From assembly GCF_001881565.1 (NCBI RefSeq), contig NZ_MPDJ01000011.1:1-62426 (forward strand): 62,426 nucleotides of DNA, given 5' to 3'. A model generated the notes under the pieces. The model was not told the DNA's origin. It saw nothing but the letters and a program-made list of their open reading frames with translations, and made no database searches. This document shows, piece after piece, positions 33,135-42,656 of the stretch (positions are counted from its first letter, which is position 1; every line of letters begins with the position of its first letter). The position numbers and the translations under genes are program-made. The DNA is from Eisenbergiella tayi. Lineage in GTDB: Bacteria; Bacillota; Clostridia; Lachnospirales; Lachnospiraceae.

Positions 33135-35138
33135 TTAAAATGTTAATTCTTCCAGACATCCCTTTTTTACAAAAACAGGAATGGCATCTATGGGAGCATC
33201 ACAGGTAATCATGCATCCGCCCTTGTATACGTTTCCGTCATTTAAGCTGCGCCATTCACCCTCCGGCAGATACAGAGTTCTTTCTCTCTGCTTCTCATAA
33301 AGAATCGGGGCAACCAGGATTTCGGGGCCAAACATGTACTCATCTTCTGTTTCCCAGCATTTCCCATCCTCCGGGAAATCATAGAACAGGGGCCGCATAA
33401 CCGGAGTACCCTTTTCGTGGGCTTCGCTCATAAGACGTTTTACATAAGGAAGCATTTTTTCACGAAGCTCCAGATATTTCTTACAGATTCCGTACACCTC
33501 GTCACCATAACTCCACACTTCATTTTCCGCACCGCTTATTGATTTTCCTCCTCCGGTAGTGCCAAGGGGTTCCTTGAAGGGTTCGCGGAAACCATGCAGG
33601 CGGAATACAGGACAGAAGGCGCCGAACTCGAACCATCTTACCAGCACTTCCTTGAAATCCTCATCATAAATATTACCGCCGTGGAAGCCTCCGATATCCG
33701 TTGTCCACCACGGAATACCTGCCAGTCCCATATTAAGCCCGGCGGCGAGCTGGCTTCTTAATGAACGGAAGCTGGAATCAATGTCCCCCGACCACACAAG
33801 AGCGCCGTATTTCTGGCTCCCTGCCCAGGCACAGCGAAGCAGGTTGACTATGTTTTCCTGTCCTGCCTCTTCCATTCCCTCATAGGCCATTCGGGCATAT
33901 TCTCTGGGGAAAACATTTCCGATTTCCAGATCGGAGCCCAGGTAAAAGCGATGGTTGCTGTATTCATAATTGGTGAATTCCGGTTCCGCTTCATCCAGCC
34001 AGAAAATACGGATGCCATCATCATAATAATTTTTCTTGATCTTGTCCCATACAAATTTTCTGGCATCCGGATTGGTAGGATCAAAAACAGCGGCATCTCC
34101 CAGCTGATACATTCTCTTTCCGAAATCGTTGCGGCTTAAATAGCCCAGTTCTTCCATTTCCTTATAATTTTCACTCTCCGAGTCCACTGTGGGCCAGATA
34201 GATACCATAAGCTTGATGCCCATGCTCTCCAGTTCTTCCACCATGGCTTTCGGATCCGGCCAGTAATCCTTATCAAATTTCCAGTCTCCCTGATGAGGCC
34301 AGTGGAAATAATCGGCTACGATAACAGAAATGGGCAGTCCTCTTCTCTTATATTCCCTGGCTACCTCCAGCAGTTCCTCCTGGGTCTGATAACGGAGCTT
34401 GCACTGCCAGAACCCGCAGCCGTAATCCGGCATCATGGGAACCTTGCCTGTGGCATCTGCATAAGCTTCCTCGATCTCTGCCGGTGTATCCCCCACAGTG
34501 ATCCAGTAATCCATCTGTCTTGTGGAAAGCGCAGTCCACTCTGTCAGGTTTTTTCCGAAGGTTACACTGCCTATGGCCGGATTATTCCAGAGCATGCCGT
34601 ATCCCTTATTAGAAAGGGCAAAGGGTATACTGGCCTGGGAATTCCGGTGGGCAAGTTCCACCACGCAGCCCTTCATATCCATATAAGGCTGCTGATACTG
34701 TCCCATACCGTAAATTTTTTCTCCGTCATTGGGTTCAAACCTTACGGTCAGTTTATAATTTTCGGTTCCCATAATAGGAGTAAAGGTACGGGGGCTGATT
34801 TCCAGTGCGCTGTTAAATTCCCCTTCCACATTTTCCCGGAACCGGTTCCTGTCAAATTCCTCCAGAAGGAGCTCCCCTTTCTGGTTATAAAACTTGATTT
34901 TCCCTGTCACCATAAGCTCACAGCGGATTTTGCCGTTTACAATAGAAGCACTTTTTCCATCCGTCTTCAGTTCCGGTGAACTGGCCATTGCCGGAAGAAG
35001 TGCGGAAGTTTCCTCATCCCTGTTAAAGGTATGGTTCTGCGTAGCCCTTATGCGCAGACTGTTGGGTCCCCAGGGTTCAATAACAAGAAGCTCTTTGTCC
35101 TGTCTGCAGTAAATTTTGTTGTCGATTATCCTGATCAT
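33135..35138 (-). CDS. Glycoside hydrolase family 31 (alpha-xylosidase-like)
   Basis: A 667-residue intracellular GH31 enzyme. The nucleophile Asp lies in RIFWLDEAEPEF (about residue 375) and the acid/base Asp in ALVWSGDIDSSF (about 450). The N-terminal beta-sandwich contains YGMGQYQQPYMDMKG. The WLDEAEPE form is closer to alpha-xylosidases than to maltases, but activity is not proven. It heads a two-gene operon with the GH5 enzyme, suggesting breakdown of an imported plant glycan fragment such as a xyloglucan piece (inference). A 21-bp-spaced direct repeat stands upstream. Confidence 0.92.
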   Translation of the reverse strand: MIRIIDNKIYCRQDKELLVIEPWGPNSLRIRATQNHTFNRDEETSALLPAMASSPELKTDGKSASIVNGKIRCELMVTGKIKFYNQKGELLLEEFDRNRFRENVEGEFNSALEISPRTFTPIMGTENYKLTVRFEPNDGEKIYGMGQYQQPYMDMKGCVVELAHRNSQASIPFALSNKGYGMLWNNPAIGSVTFGKNLTEWTALSTRQMDYWITVGDTPAEIEEAYADATGKVPMMPDYGCGFWQCKLRYQTQEELLEVAREYKRRGLPISVIVADYFHWPHQGDWKFDKDYWPDPKAMVEELESMGIKLMVSIWPTVDSESENYKEMEELGYLSRNDFGKRMYQLGDAAVFDPTNPDARKFVWDKIKKNYYDDGIRIFWLDEAEPEFTNYEYSNHRFYLGSDLEIGNVFPREYARMAYEGMEEAGQENIVNLLRCAWAGSQKYGALVWSGDIDSSFRSLRSQLAAGLNMGLAGIPWWTTDIGGFHGGNIYDEDFKEVLVRWFEFGAFCPVFRLHGFREPFKEPLGTTGGGKSISGAENEVWSYGDEVYGICKKYLELREKMLPYVKRLMSEAHEKGTPVMRPLFYDFPEDGKCWETEDEYMFGPEILVAPILYEKQRERTLYLPEGEWRSLNDGNVYKGGCMITCDAPIDAIPVFVKKGCLEELTF

Positions 35139-35213
35139 ATGCCCTCCTTATATTTGATGCTTAAAAAGCTGCTGTTCCCATGATACAGGAACATTTTCTT
35201 TTTTCATAAGTAC

Positions 35214-35283
35214 ATTATATTAATTACAGAACAGGATTTCTTTCTGATTCTTGACCTTTTCTTTAAGGATTTTGACCTTTTCT
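35214..35283 (-). promoter_or_regulatory. Candidate activator-dependent promoter of the GH31-GH5 operon
   Basis: TTGACCTTTTCT occurs twice on the plus strand (35251-35262 and 35272-35283), exactly 21 bases apart. On the gene's strand these come upstream of a TATAAT box (35214-35219) whose -35 position (AAGAAA, 35237-35242) is poor. Two helical turns between direct repeats is the usual layout for AraC-family activators. No such regulator is encoded nearby. Confidence 0.5.
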
Positions 35284-35284
35284 G

Positions 35285-36802
35285 TTATCTATTGCATCTT
35301 GCTTCCCGCCATTCCTCAAGCAGCTGTTCTATCGTCTGCTGCCGCTTATCACGTTCTTTGCTAACAGCCTTTTGGGCCACATTAAATAATTCTTTGCTTA
35401 CTTTCCACTCCTCAATACACTTATCCCGGTCATTGCCGAACAAAGCGAATGCAGTCGCACCCATTGTATAAACATTGGTAACTTCATCTATGACTGCACC
35501 CAGCTGATATTCTTCCGGGGACATAAAGCGTGAGCTTCCCCATAATCTTCCTCTTTGATTAATATAGGGGGTTTTTGAATAAAAATCCACATCGCAAAGT
35601 ATGGTTTTGTGTCTGCCAAAATCATACATAATGCTTCCATCATAAAAATCGATAGCCACATATCCCTTTTTTGCTGCATGGATATGGAATTCAAGGATTT
35701 CCTCGAAAACCTGATACCTTGTTTCCAGTGTCATCTGTAAAAATTTCTGGCGTGAACGCGGATACATCGGGTGCATACACTCCGCGTCACTCCACTCGAA
35801 TATCATGGCAAAGCCATCGCCGATTTCTTCGGACGCAATCAATCGGATAAGGTTCGGATGAGCTAAGTCATGATAAACAGGCTCTGTGCATTTAAGGTTC
35901 GCAACAGCTTCCCCGGCACTGACGCAGGCTCTGGCAGTCGGCGCACCTGCAAACTTAATAAAATATTTTTTTATTCCATCTGTCACTCCAAAACAGATAT
36001 TGCCTGAATCCTGGTTGTCAAAAACCTTGAAAACCTTGCCATATTTACTGAGAAACGAAAAGTCAAATGGGGCTTTGAGTTTATACGGGATTCCATCCGT
36101 GTATTGAATATAAAAATCTTTCAGATACCATTTCATCAAGGGTGAACGCCCATCTTTCAGATCCCGGGCAATTTCCTCATTCCAACGCATCGCCTCCGGT
36201 AAATCATCGGGATTATGATATTTCTTCCATACAATAGATGTAAGTGCGGCAGTAATGATATAATATGTTAACACATCCCAAAAAATCTGTGGTGGCTCCC
36301 CGTCAAAATAGCCGCGCACTAATCCGGTAGAAAAATATGCATTGCCGTTCTCTCCGAATGTCTTAAAATCATACCATGGATCCCCGCAGTTACCAAATTC
36401 CTCATCAGGCGGATCGATTACATAAATTTCACTATCAGCGCTGACCATTAAGTTACCTTCATGATAATCCCCATGAAGAAAGCATTGCGGACGTCCACGC
36501 AATAAAGAGCGATTATGTTCCATATAATCAATCACAATATCACTGCCCTCAAATAAGATTCCGCTGGAGCAATATTCATCAATTCGTTCATCCATTACCG
36601 CAAAGTAACGTTTCTCCCAATCCAGCATATCTTCAGGCGCCGTCAGCTCATGTATTTTCCGCAAAACCTTCCCAGCCTTAAGTCCCAGAAGATACTGCTC
36701 TGTTGTGGACATAAGAGACATAACTTTTTCGGCTTTCTCCCCGTCCATACATTTTGCTTTAGAATAAGATCCACATTCATTGAATTTAATAACCAAATCC
36801 AT
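35285..36802 (-). CDS. Fusion of an N-lobe-less APH kinase with a second kinase-like domain
   Basis: 505 residues. The first half is the C-lobe of an aminoglycoside phosphotransferase-like kinase: CFLHGDYHEGNLMV (catalytic Asp and Asn) and YVIDPPDEEFGNCGDPWYDF. The second half, from about residue 235, is a small protein-kinase-like domain with ATP-binding Lys in KKYFIKFAGA, a catalytic-loop Asp in GYVAIDFYDGSIMYDF and a metal Asp in ILCDVDFYSK. The family's N-lobe that should precede the first half is missing, replaced by about 15 unrelated residues. The ribosome site is poor (GGGGGG just before AAATG). It may be a deletion-fusion of two neighbouring genes; the second domain looks intact. Confidence 0.75.
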   Translation of the reverse strand: MDLVIKFNECGSYSKAKCMDGEKAEKVMSLMSTTEQYLLGLKAGKVLRKIHELTAPEDMLDWEKRYFAVMDERIDEYCSSGILFEGSDIVIDYMEHNRSLLRGRPQCFLHGDYHEGNLMVSADSEIYVIDPPDEEFGNCGDPWYDFKTFGENGNAYFSTGLVRGYFDGEPPQIFWDVLTYYIITAALTSIVWKKYHNPDDLPEAMRWNEEIARDLKDGRSPLMKWYLKDFYIQYTDGIPYKLKAPFDFSFLSKYGKVFKVFDNQDSGNICFGVTDGIKKYFIKFAGAPTARACVSAGEAVANLKCTEPVYHDLAHPNLIRLIASEEIGDGFAMIFEWSDAECMHPMYPRSRQKFLQMTLETRYQVFEEILEFHIHAAKKGYVAIDFYDGSIMYDFGRHKTILCDVDFYSKTPYINQRGRLWGSSRFMSPEEYQLGAVIDEVTNVYTMGATAFALFGNDRDKCIEEWKVSKELFNVAQKAVSKERDKRQQTIEQLLEEWREARCNR

Positions 36803-36828
36803 TTCCCCCCCTTATTAACTTTCCAATT

Positions 36829-36873
36829 AAAAATCAGGGGCCGGTGCCTGATCACCAGACTATCCGGTCCCTG
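36829..36873 (-). terminator. Terminator of polC
   Basis: CAGGGGCCGG (36835-36844) pairs with CCGGTCCCTG (36864-36873), one mismatch, followed on the minus strand by ATTTTTAAT. It stands 11 bases past the polC stop and only about 30 bases before the kinase-fusion start. Confidence 0.88.
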
Positions 36874-36883
36874 AAAACATTTA

Positions 36884-39800
36884 TTATATAGCAAAATCAA
36901 ACAGACTGATCTGGTTGGATTCCGGCAGATCACCCAGCAGCTTCAGATCATCCATCAAATCAACAACCGTCTTGGAAACCTTGGTCCGCTGCCTGAAATC
37001 ATCCTTGGAAAGGAACGGTCCGTCCTTGGCCGCCTCCACAATGGCATCAGCAGCCTTTTCCCCCAAACCGTCGATACTGTTCAGGGACGGCATGATCTTG
37101 TCATCCACCACCTGAAAACTCCGTGACTGAGCCGAAAAGATATCGATAGGCACAAAATCAAAGCCTCTGGCGTACATCTCCTGCACCACCTTCATATCTC
37201 TCGCTGCATCCTGTTCTTTTTTGGAAAGGACATCACTCCGGCGTTTATAATCAGCCATAACCGATTCCAGATGCTTCTGCCCCTGACACATCAGCTCATA
37301 GGAAAAGGCGGAGGCACGGATACTGAAAAACGCGGCATAATAAGCCAGAGGATAATTCACCTTGCAATAGGCGATACGCCAGGCCATCATAACGTAAGCA
37401 GCCGCATGGGCCTTGGGGAACATATATTTAATCTTTTTACAGGACCATATATACCAGTCCGGCACATTGGCCGCCAGCATGGCCTCTTCCATTTCCGGCT
37501 TAAGGCCTTTACCTTTACGCACGCTCTCCATTATGGTGAAGGCAAGGCTGCTTTCCACACCCATCTCAATCAGATAGAGCATGATATCATCCCTTGTACA
37601 GATGGCGGTGGAAATGGTCGCCTTCCCTTCCTTAATCAGCGTCTGGGCATTTCCCAGCCAAACATCCGTACCATGGGCCAGACCCGCAATACGCACCAGA
37701 TCGGAAAAGGATGTGGGCTTGGTATCAAGAAGCATCTGCATGGCAAATTCCGTACCGAACTCCGGTATTCCCAGCGCCCCCAGCAGACAGCCGTCGATTT
37801 GTTCCGGCGTAATTCCCAAAGCATTGGTATTCTGGAACAAAGACATTACCTGCGGATCATCCAGCGGAATTGTGGTGGGATCCACCCCGGTGAGATCCTG
37901 CAGCATACGGATCATGGTAGGATCATCGTGTCCCAGTATATCCAGCTTCAGCAGGTTATGGTCAATGGAATGGTAATCAAAATGGGTCGTTACCGTATCC
38001 GTTGTCATATCATTGGCCGGGTGCTGCACCGGTGTAAAGGAATTGATCTCTTCTCCGAGAGGAAGAACAATGATACCGCCCGGATGCTGTCCCGTACTTC
38101 TGCGGATTCCGGTACAGCCTGTTACAATCCGGTTGATTTCACAGGTTCTTTTCTTGGAGCCTCTTTCCTCATAATAATTTTTCACATAGCCGAAGGCTGT
38201 TTTATCGGCCAGCGTGCCTATAGTTCCCGCACGGAAGGTCTGTCCTGCTCCGAAAATTACCTCCGTATATTTATGGGCCTTACTCTGGTATTCTCCGGAG
38301 AAGTTCAGGTCGATATCCGGCTCCTTGTCTCCCTTAAATCCCAGGAATGTTTCAAAAGGGATATCAAAACCGTCTTTTTCCAACGGTTCACCGCATACCG
38401 GACAGGTTTTATCCGGCATATCACAGCCGGCCTTGCCGGTATAGGCTTTTACATCCGGGGAATTAAAATCATTATAATGGCATTTCATACAGTAATAATG
38501 CGGGCTTAATGCATTTACTTCCGTGATTCCCGCCATGAATGCCACGAGCGAGGAGCCTACGGAACCACGGGAGCCAACCAGATAGCCGTCCTCCACTGAT
38601 TTCCATACCAGCTTCTGGGCTATGATATACATAACCGCAAATCCATTCGTGATAATGGAGTTCAATTCTTTTTTCAGACGCTCCTCCACGATAGTCGGCA
38701 GTTCTTCCCCGTACATTTCGTGGGCTTTATTGTAACAAATATCCGTCAGTGTCTTATCGCTGTCCGGGATGACCGGCGCACACTTATCAGGCCGTACGGG
38801 AGAGATTGTTTCTATCTGATCCGCAATCAGGTTCGTGTTGGTAATCACCACCTCTTCCGCTTTATCACTTCCCAGATACTGGAATTCCTCCAGCATTTCT
38901 TCTGTGGTGCGAAGATACAGAGGCGCCTGATCATCAGAATCCTTGAATCCTTTGCCTGCCATGATAATCCGGCGGTATACCTCATCCTCCGGATCCAGGA
39001 AATGCACATCACAGGTAGCGACCACTGGCTTATTATACTGTTCTCCCAGAGCCACAATCCGTTTATTCACTTCCTGAATATCTTCGATGGAATTTATATT
39101 CCGGATCTTTTCCTCATTGATCATGAATTTATTATTTCCGGAAGGCTGTATTTCCAGATAATCATAAAAATTCACTATTCTGGCTATATCCGCATCGCTT
39201 TTTTCGTCCAGCAGGGCCCGGTACAGCTCCCCGGCCTCACAGGCACTGCCGAGTATCAGCCCTTCCCTGCATTTCTGGAACAGGCTCTTTGGCACGCGGG
39301 GCCTCTTCGCATAATAGGTCAGGTGGGATTCCGATATCAGTTTATACAGATTCACTCTTCCCGTATTGTTTTTAGCCAGAATAATAGCATGATAGGTAGG
39401 CAGTTTTTTTACAATATCCGGATTGGAATCTCCCAGGGCGTTCACTTTGGCCAGAGTATCCACATCATCCTTCAGTAGTTTATCCGACAGCTTAATAAAA
39501 ATCTCTGCGGTAGCCTCCGCGTCATCCACGGCGCGGTGATGGTTTTCCAGGGATATTCCCAGGCTTTTGCACACTGCATCCAGCGTATGCTTCGCCTGAT
39601 GGGGCAGAAGGACCCTGGCGATTCCCACGGTATCCACATATGTATAGTCGAAAGGAAGCTGCTGCCTTTCCGCATTTTCCCTGATAAAGCTGATATCAAA
39701 GCTGGCGTTGTGGGCCACGAGAACGCATCCTTCACAGAATTCCAGGAACCGGGGCAGGACCTCCTCTATCACAGGGGCTTCCATAACCATTTCATCATTG

Positions 39801-41584
39801 ATGCTGGTGAGCTTTTCGATTTCAAAGGGAATTGGCACCTGGGGATTCACAAAAGTGGAAAACCTCTCTGTAATTTCTCCATTTATGACCTTGACCGCCC
39901 CTATTTCAATAATCTTATTTTTGATAGGGGAAAAACCTGTGGTTTCAATATCAAACACCACATAGCTTCCCTTAAGGGGCTGTCCTTTCCCATTGGTGAC
40001 TATTTCCTTCAAATCGTCCACCAGGTAGGCCTCCACCCCATAAATCACTTTGAAAAAATCATTTTTATCAGGATTGGGATCTCCTGCATCTTTTCTTTTG
40101 CCCTTTTCTGCCTTCCACAGATCATCGATAAGATGGTTTGCATCGGGAAACGACTGTACCACGCCATGATCCGTGATGGCAATCGCAGGATGTCCCCACT
40201 GATAAGCCCTCTTCACGATATCCTTGGCTTCCGATACCCCGTCCATATCGCTCATTTTGGTATGGCAGTGCAGCTCCACCCTTTTGCGCACGCTGTGATC
40301 CATACGGCTGTGTGTGAAATCGCTGATTTTCTTGACTCCTACGATGGAACCTATGGTCAGTTCCCCGTCGAATTTGTCAATCATGGTGATTCCCTTTATT
40401 TTTACAAAGGCGCCCGGCTTGATTCCTTCACAGATTTCCGCTACCTGTTCGTTTTTTGCGAACATTTTAATCGTCATGGTATCAGAAAAATCCGTCACAT
40501 CAAAAATGAGAATCGTTCTCTCATTCTTAATTTCTCTTTTATCGAGATTCAGGATTTTCCCGCGGATAGCCACCTCACCGATTTCACCCATGATATCTTC
40601 AATGGCAATGGCTTCTTCTTCAAAGTCTCTGCCATAAAGGACATCGGGATTATCAGAACGCTTGGCAGACTTGAAAAAATCGCCGTCTCCCTTGAACTTT
40701 CCCTTTCCTCTGCCAAAGCCGCCGGACTTCTTTCCGGAAAAGGTCTTTCCTTCCAGTCCGGGTCCCTTAAGGACTGTTCCGGTATTGGGGGCCTTGCCCT
40801 TAACCGTCCCCCCCTCAAAGGGAGCTCCCTGGGCATTCCCATCCTGTCCGCCTTCTGCCCTGGCGGCATTCTGCGCCGCTCCGGCCAGATAAGCCTCATA
40901 AGCGGTATCCGCCTTCATAGGATCCGCCTGTCCGCCGTTTTGGGCGGCTGCAGAAGGCATCTGCTGATATCCTTCTCCGTCCTGACCGCCGCCGTGCTTG
41001 GAACCGACATAGCGCGAAGCGATCTCCGCCACTCTGCGGGCTATGAAAATATCGTCCTCCTCCTTGAACCTTCCTGTCCGCGCCTCCCGGTACTCCACAA
41101 ATACATTCACAGGCAGGCCGCAGCGTTCAAAAAAGACCTTTTCCAGAATCCTCGTCAATTCATCACTTTTGGTTCTGGCGAGCACAGTATCCTCAATGCA
41201 AAGATTCATGCGTCCCTCCTCCGGGAATGAAATCTCCGCATTTTTAAACATACTGTACATCAAATGGCTGTATTCCTGCAGTTCCAGCAGGATGCTTTCC
41301 CGGTAAACCTCCAGAAGCTTTTCCGGGTTATACTGGGAAGAAAGACGATATTTTTCATATATTTTAATAGTGATATTGCAACCGGAGAAAAGCTGCTTTT
41401 TGATCTCCTTTTCCACCGTAAAAATATCTTCCTTCTGTATCAAACGATCGCTGGTCAGATAAATCCGCACAAAATCCTTCTGTTTCGTAGCCGTTACCCG
41501 TTCTATACAGGTCTGCTCAAACAGACTTTTCAGCTTGTTTTCCAGTTTTAATCCGGGGAATACCTCAAAAAAAGCCTTTGCCAT
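36884..41584 (-). CDS. polC: DNA polymerase III alpha subunit, PolC type
   Basis: PolC is the Gram-positive replicative polymerase with built-in proofreading. Its 1566 residues run: N-terminal domains; a low-complexity Gly/Ala/Gln/Lys linker (about 195-300); an OB fold; a PHP domain (ELHCHTKMSDMDG, about 438) split by the DEDD exonuclease (VVFDIETTGFSP, about 546); and the C-family palm (EPDIDLNFSGEY, about 1091). A zinc module with CxxC pairs (CMKCHYND, CPVCGEPL) precedes the palm. It directly follows ispG, the usual order, and has its own terminator. Confidence 0.97.
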   Translation of the reverse strand: MAKAFFEVFPGLKLENKLKSLFEQTCIERVTATKQKDFVRIYLTSDRLIQKEDIFTVEKEIKKQLFSGCNITIKIYEKYRLSSQYNPEKLLEVYRESILLELQEYSHLMYSMFKNAEISFPEEGRMNLCIEDTVLARTKSDELTRILEKVFFERCGLPVNVFVEYREARTGRFKEEDDIFIARRVAEIASRYVGSKHGGGQDGEGYQQMPSAAAQNGGQADPMKADTAYEAYLAGAAQNAARAEGGQDGNAQGAPFEGGTVKGKAPNTGTVLKGPGLEGKTFSGKKSGGFGRGKGKFKGDGDFFKSAKRSDNPDVLYGRDFEEEAIAIEDIMGEIGEVAIRGKILNLDKREIKNERTILIFDVTDFSDTMTIKMFAKNEQVAEICEGIKPGAFVKIKGITMIDKFDGELTIGSIVGVKKISDFTHSRMDHSVRKRVELHCHTKMSDMDGVSEAKDIVKRAYQWGHPAIAITDHGVVQSFPDANHLIDDLWKAEKGKRKDAGDPNPDKNDFFKVIYGVEAYLVDDLKEIVTNGKGQPLKGSYVVFDIETTGFSPIKNKIIEIGAVKVINGEITERFSTFVNPQVPIPFEIEKLTSINDEMVMEAPVIEEVLPRFLEFCEGCVLVAHNASFDISFIRENAERQQLPFDYTYVDTVGIARVLLPHQAKHTLDAVCKSLGISLENHHRAVDDAEATAEIFIKLSDKLLKDDVDTLAKVNALGDSNPDIVKKLPTYHAIILAKNNTGRVNLYKLISESHLTYYAKRPRVPKSLFQKCREGLILGSACEAGELYRALLDEKSDADIARIVNFYDYLEIQPSGNNKFMINEEKIRNINSIEDIQEVNKRIVALGEQYNKPVVATCDVHFLDPEDEVYRRIIMAGKGFKDSDDQAPLYLRTTEEMLEEFQYLGSDKAEEVVITNTNLIADQIETISPVRPDKCAPVIPDSDKTLTDICYNKAHEMYGEELPTIVEERLKKELNSIITNGFAVMYIIAQKLVWKSVEDGYLVGSRGSVGSSLVAFMAGITEVNALSPHYYCMKCHYNDFNSPDVKAYTGKAGCDMPDKTCPVCGEPLEKDGFDIPFETFLGFKGDKEPDIDLNFSGEYQSKAHKYTEVIFGAGQTFRAGTIGTLADKTAFGYVKNYYEERGSKKRTCEINRIVTGCTGIRRSTGQHPGGIIVLPLGEEINSFTPVQHPANDMTTDTVTTHFDYHSIDHNLLKLDILGHDDPTMIRMLQDLTGVDPTTIPLDDPQVMSLFQNTNALGITPEQIDGCLLGALGIPEFGTEFAMQMLLDTKPTSFSDLVRIAGLAHGTDVWLGNAQTLIKEGKATISTAICTRDDIMLYLIEMGVESSLAFTIMESVRKGKGLKPEMEEAMLAANVPDWYIWSCKKIKYMFPKAHAAAYVMMAWRIAYCKVNYPLAYYAAFFSIRASAFSYELMCQGQKHLESVMADYKRRSDVLSKKEQDAARDMKVVQEMYARGFDFVPIDIFSAQSRSFQVVDDKIMPSLNSIDGLGEKAADAIVEAAKDGPFLSKDDFRQRTKVSKTVVDLMDDLKLLGDLPESNQISLFDFAI

Positions 41585-42643
41585 TTATGCCTCCCAATGC
41601 AGCAGTTCGTCGCGGAGTACCGAAAGGAGCTCCTCTTCCGGGACTTTACGTATAATCTCTCCTTTTTTAATCAAAAGACCTTCTCCAACGCCGCCTGCAA
41701 TTCCTATATCCGCTTCCCTGGCCTCTCCGGGCCCATTTACCGCACATCCCATAACAGCTACCTTCACGCCGTCCAAAGGGATATCCGCCACCATGGCCTC
41801 CACCTGATTGGCAAGGCCTATCAAATCAATTTTTGTCCTGCCGCAGGTAGGGCAGCTCACCACCTCGATACCGCCCTTGCGGAGTCCCAGAGTGCGCAGC
41901 AGCAGCCTGGCCGTGCGGACCTCTTCCACCGGATCCCCTGTCAAAGATACACGTATGGTATCACCGATTCCCTCATAGAGTATGATTCCCAGGCCTATGG
42001 ACGATTTAATATTCCCGCTCCACAGGGTTCCCGCTTCCGTAATTCCCACGTGCAGAGGATAATCCGTTTTCTGCGCCAGTATTTCATGAGCCTTGATGCA
42101 CATGAGGACATCAGAGGATTTGATGCTTATTACCAGATTGTCATAATCCAGATCCTCGATCATTTTCACCTTATCCAGGGCGCTCTCCACAATCCCTTCC
42201 GCCGTAACGCCGCCGTATTTCTCCACAAGCTGCCGTTCCAGGGATCCGCTGTTTACGCCTACCCTGATGGGAATATTTCTTTCCTTCGCCACGCTTACAA
42301 CAGCCGCCACATTTTCCTTCCCACCGATATTGCCGGGATTGATGCGGATTTTATCCGCTCCGTTTTCCATGGCTGCAATGGCCATTTTATAATCGAAATG
42401 AATATCCGCCACAAGCGGGATGTGGATCCTCTTTTTAATCTCCCTGATCGCCTTGGCCGCTTCCATATTGGGGACCGTGCTGCGGATAATATCACAGCCG
42501 GCCTCTTCCAGGCGGAGGATCTGAGCCACAGTCGCCTCCACATCCTCGGTTCTTGTATTGGTCATGGACTGAATCAGCACCGGATTCCCGCCGCCGATTA
42601 CCCTGTCGCCTATTTTTACTTCTCTGGTATGTTCTCTGTACAT
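41585..42643 (-). CDS. ispG: 4-hydroxy-3-methylbut-2-en-1-yl diphosphate synthase
   Basis: IspG is the penultimate step of the MEP isoprenoid pathway, an iron-sulfur enzyme. Cluster Cys are in VVSCPTCGRTKID and VMGCAVNGPGEAREADIGIAGG. The barrel starts with IGGGNPVLIQSMTNT. The ATG at 42643 follows GGAGAGTGTTT; a GTG two codons upstream is possible. It is coupled closely to polC (one base apart). Dxr, also in this pathway, is eight kilobases upstream. Confidence 0.96.
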   Translation of the reverse strand: MYREHTREVKIGDRVIGGGNPVLIQSMTNTRTEDVEATVAQILRLEEAGCDIIRSTVPNMEAAKAIREIKKRIHIPLVADIHFDYKMAIAAMENGADKIRINPGNIGGKENVAAVVSVAKERNIPIRVGVNSGSLERQLVEKYGGVTAEGIVESALDKVKMIEDLDYDNLVISIKSSDVLMCIKAHEILAQKTDYPLHVGITEAGTLWSGNIKSSIGLGIILYEGIGDTIRVSLTGDPVEEVRTARLLLRTLGLRKGGIEVVSCPTCGRTKIDLIGLANQVEAMVADIPLDGVKVAVMGCAVNGPGEAREADIGIAGGVGEGLLIKKGEIIRKVPEEELLSVLRDELLHWEA

Positions 42644-42656
42644 AAACACTCTCCTG

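Noticed and set aside
39536..41230. Long plus-strand frame of 564 codons opposite polC
   Set aside because: It is antisense to a clearly coding gene and shows no protein family features.
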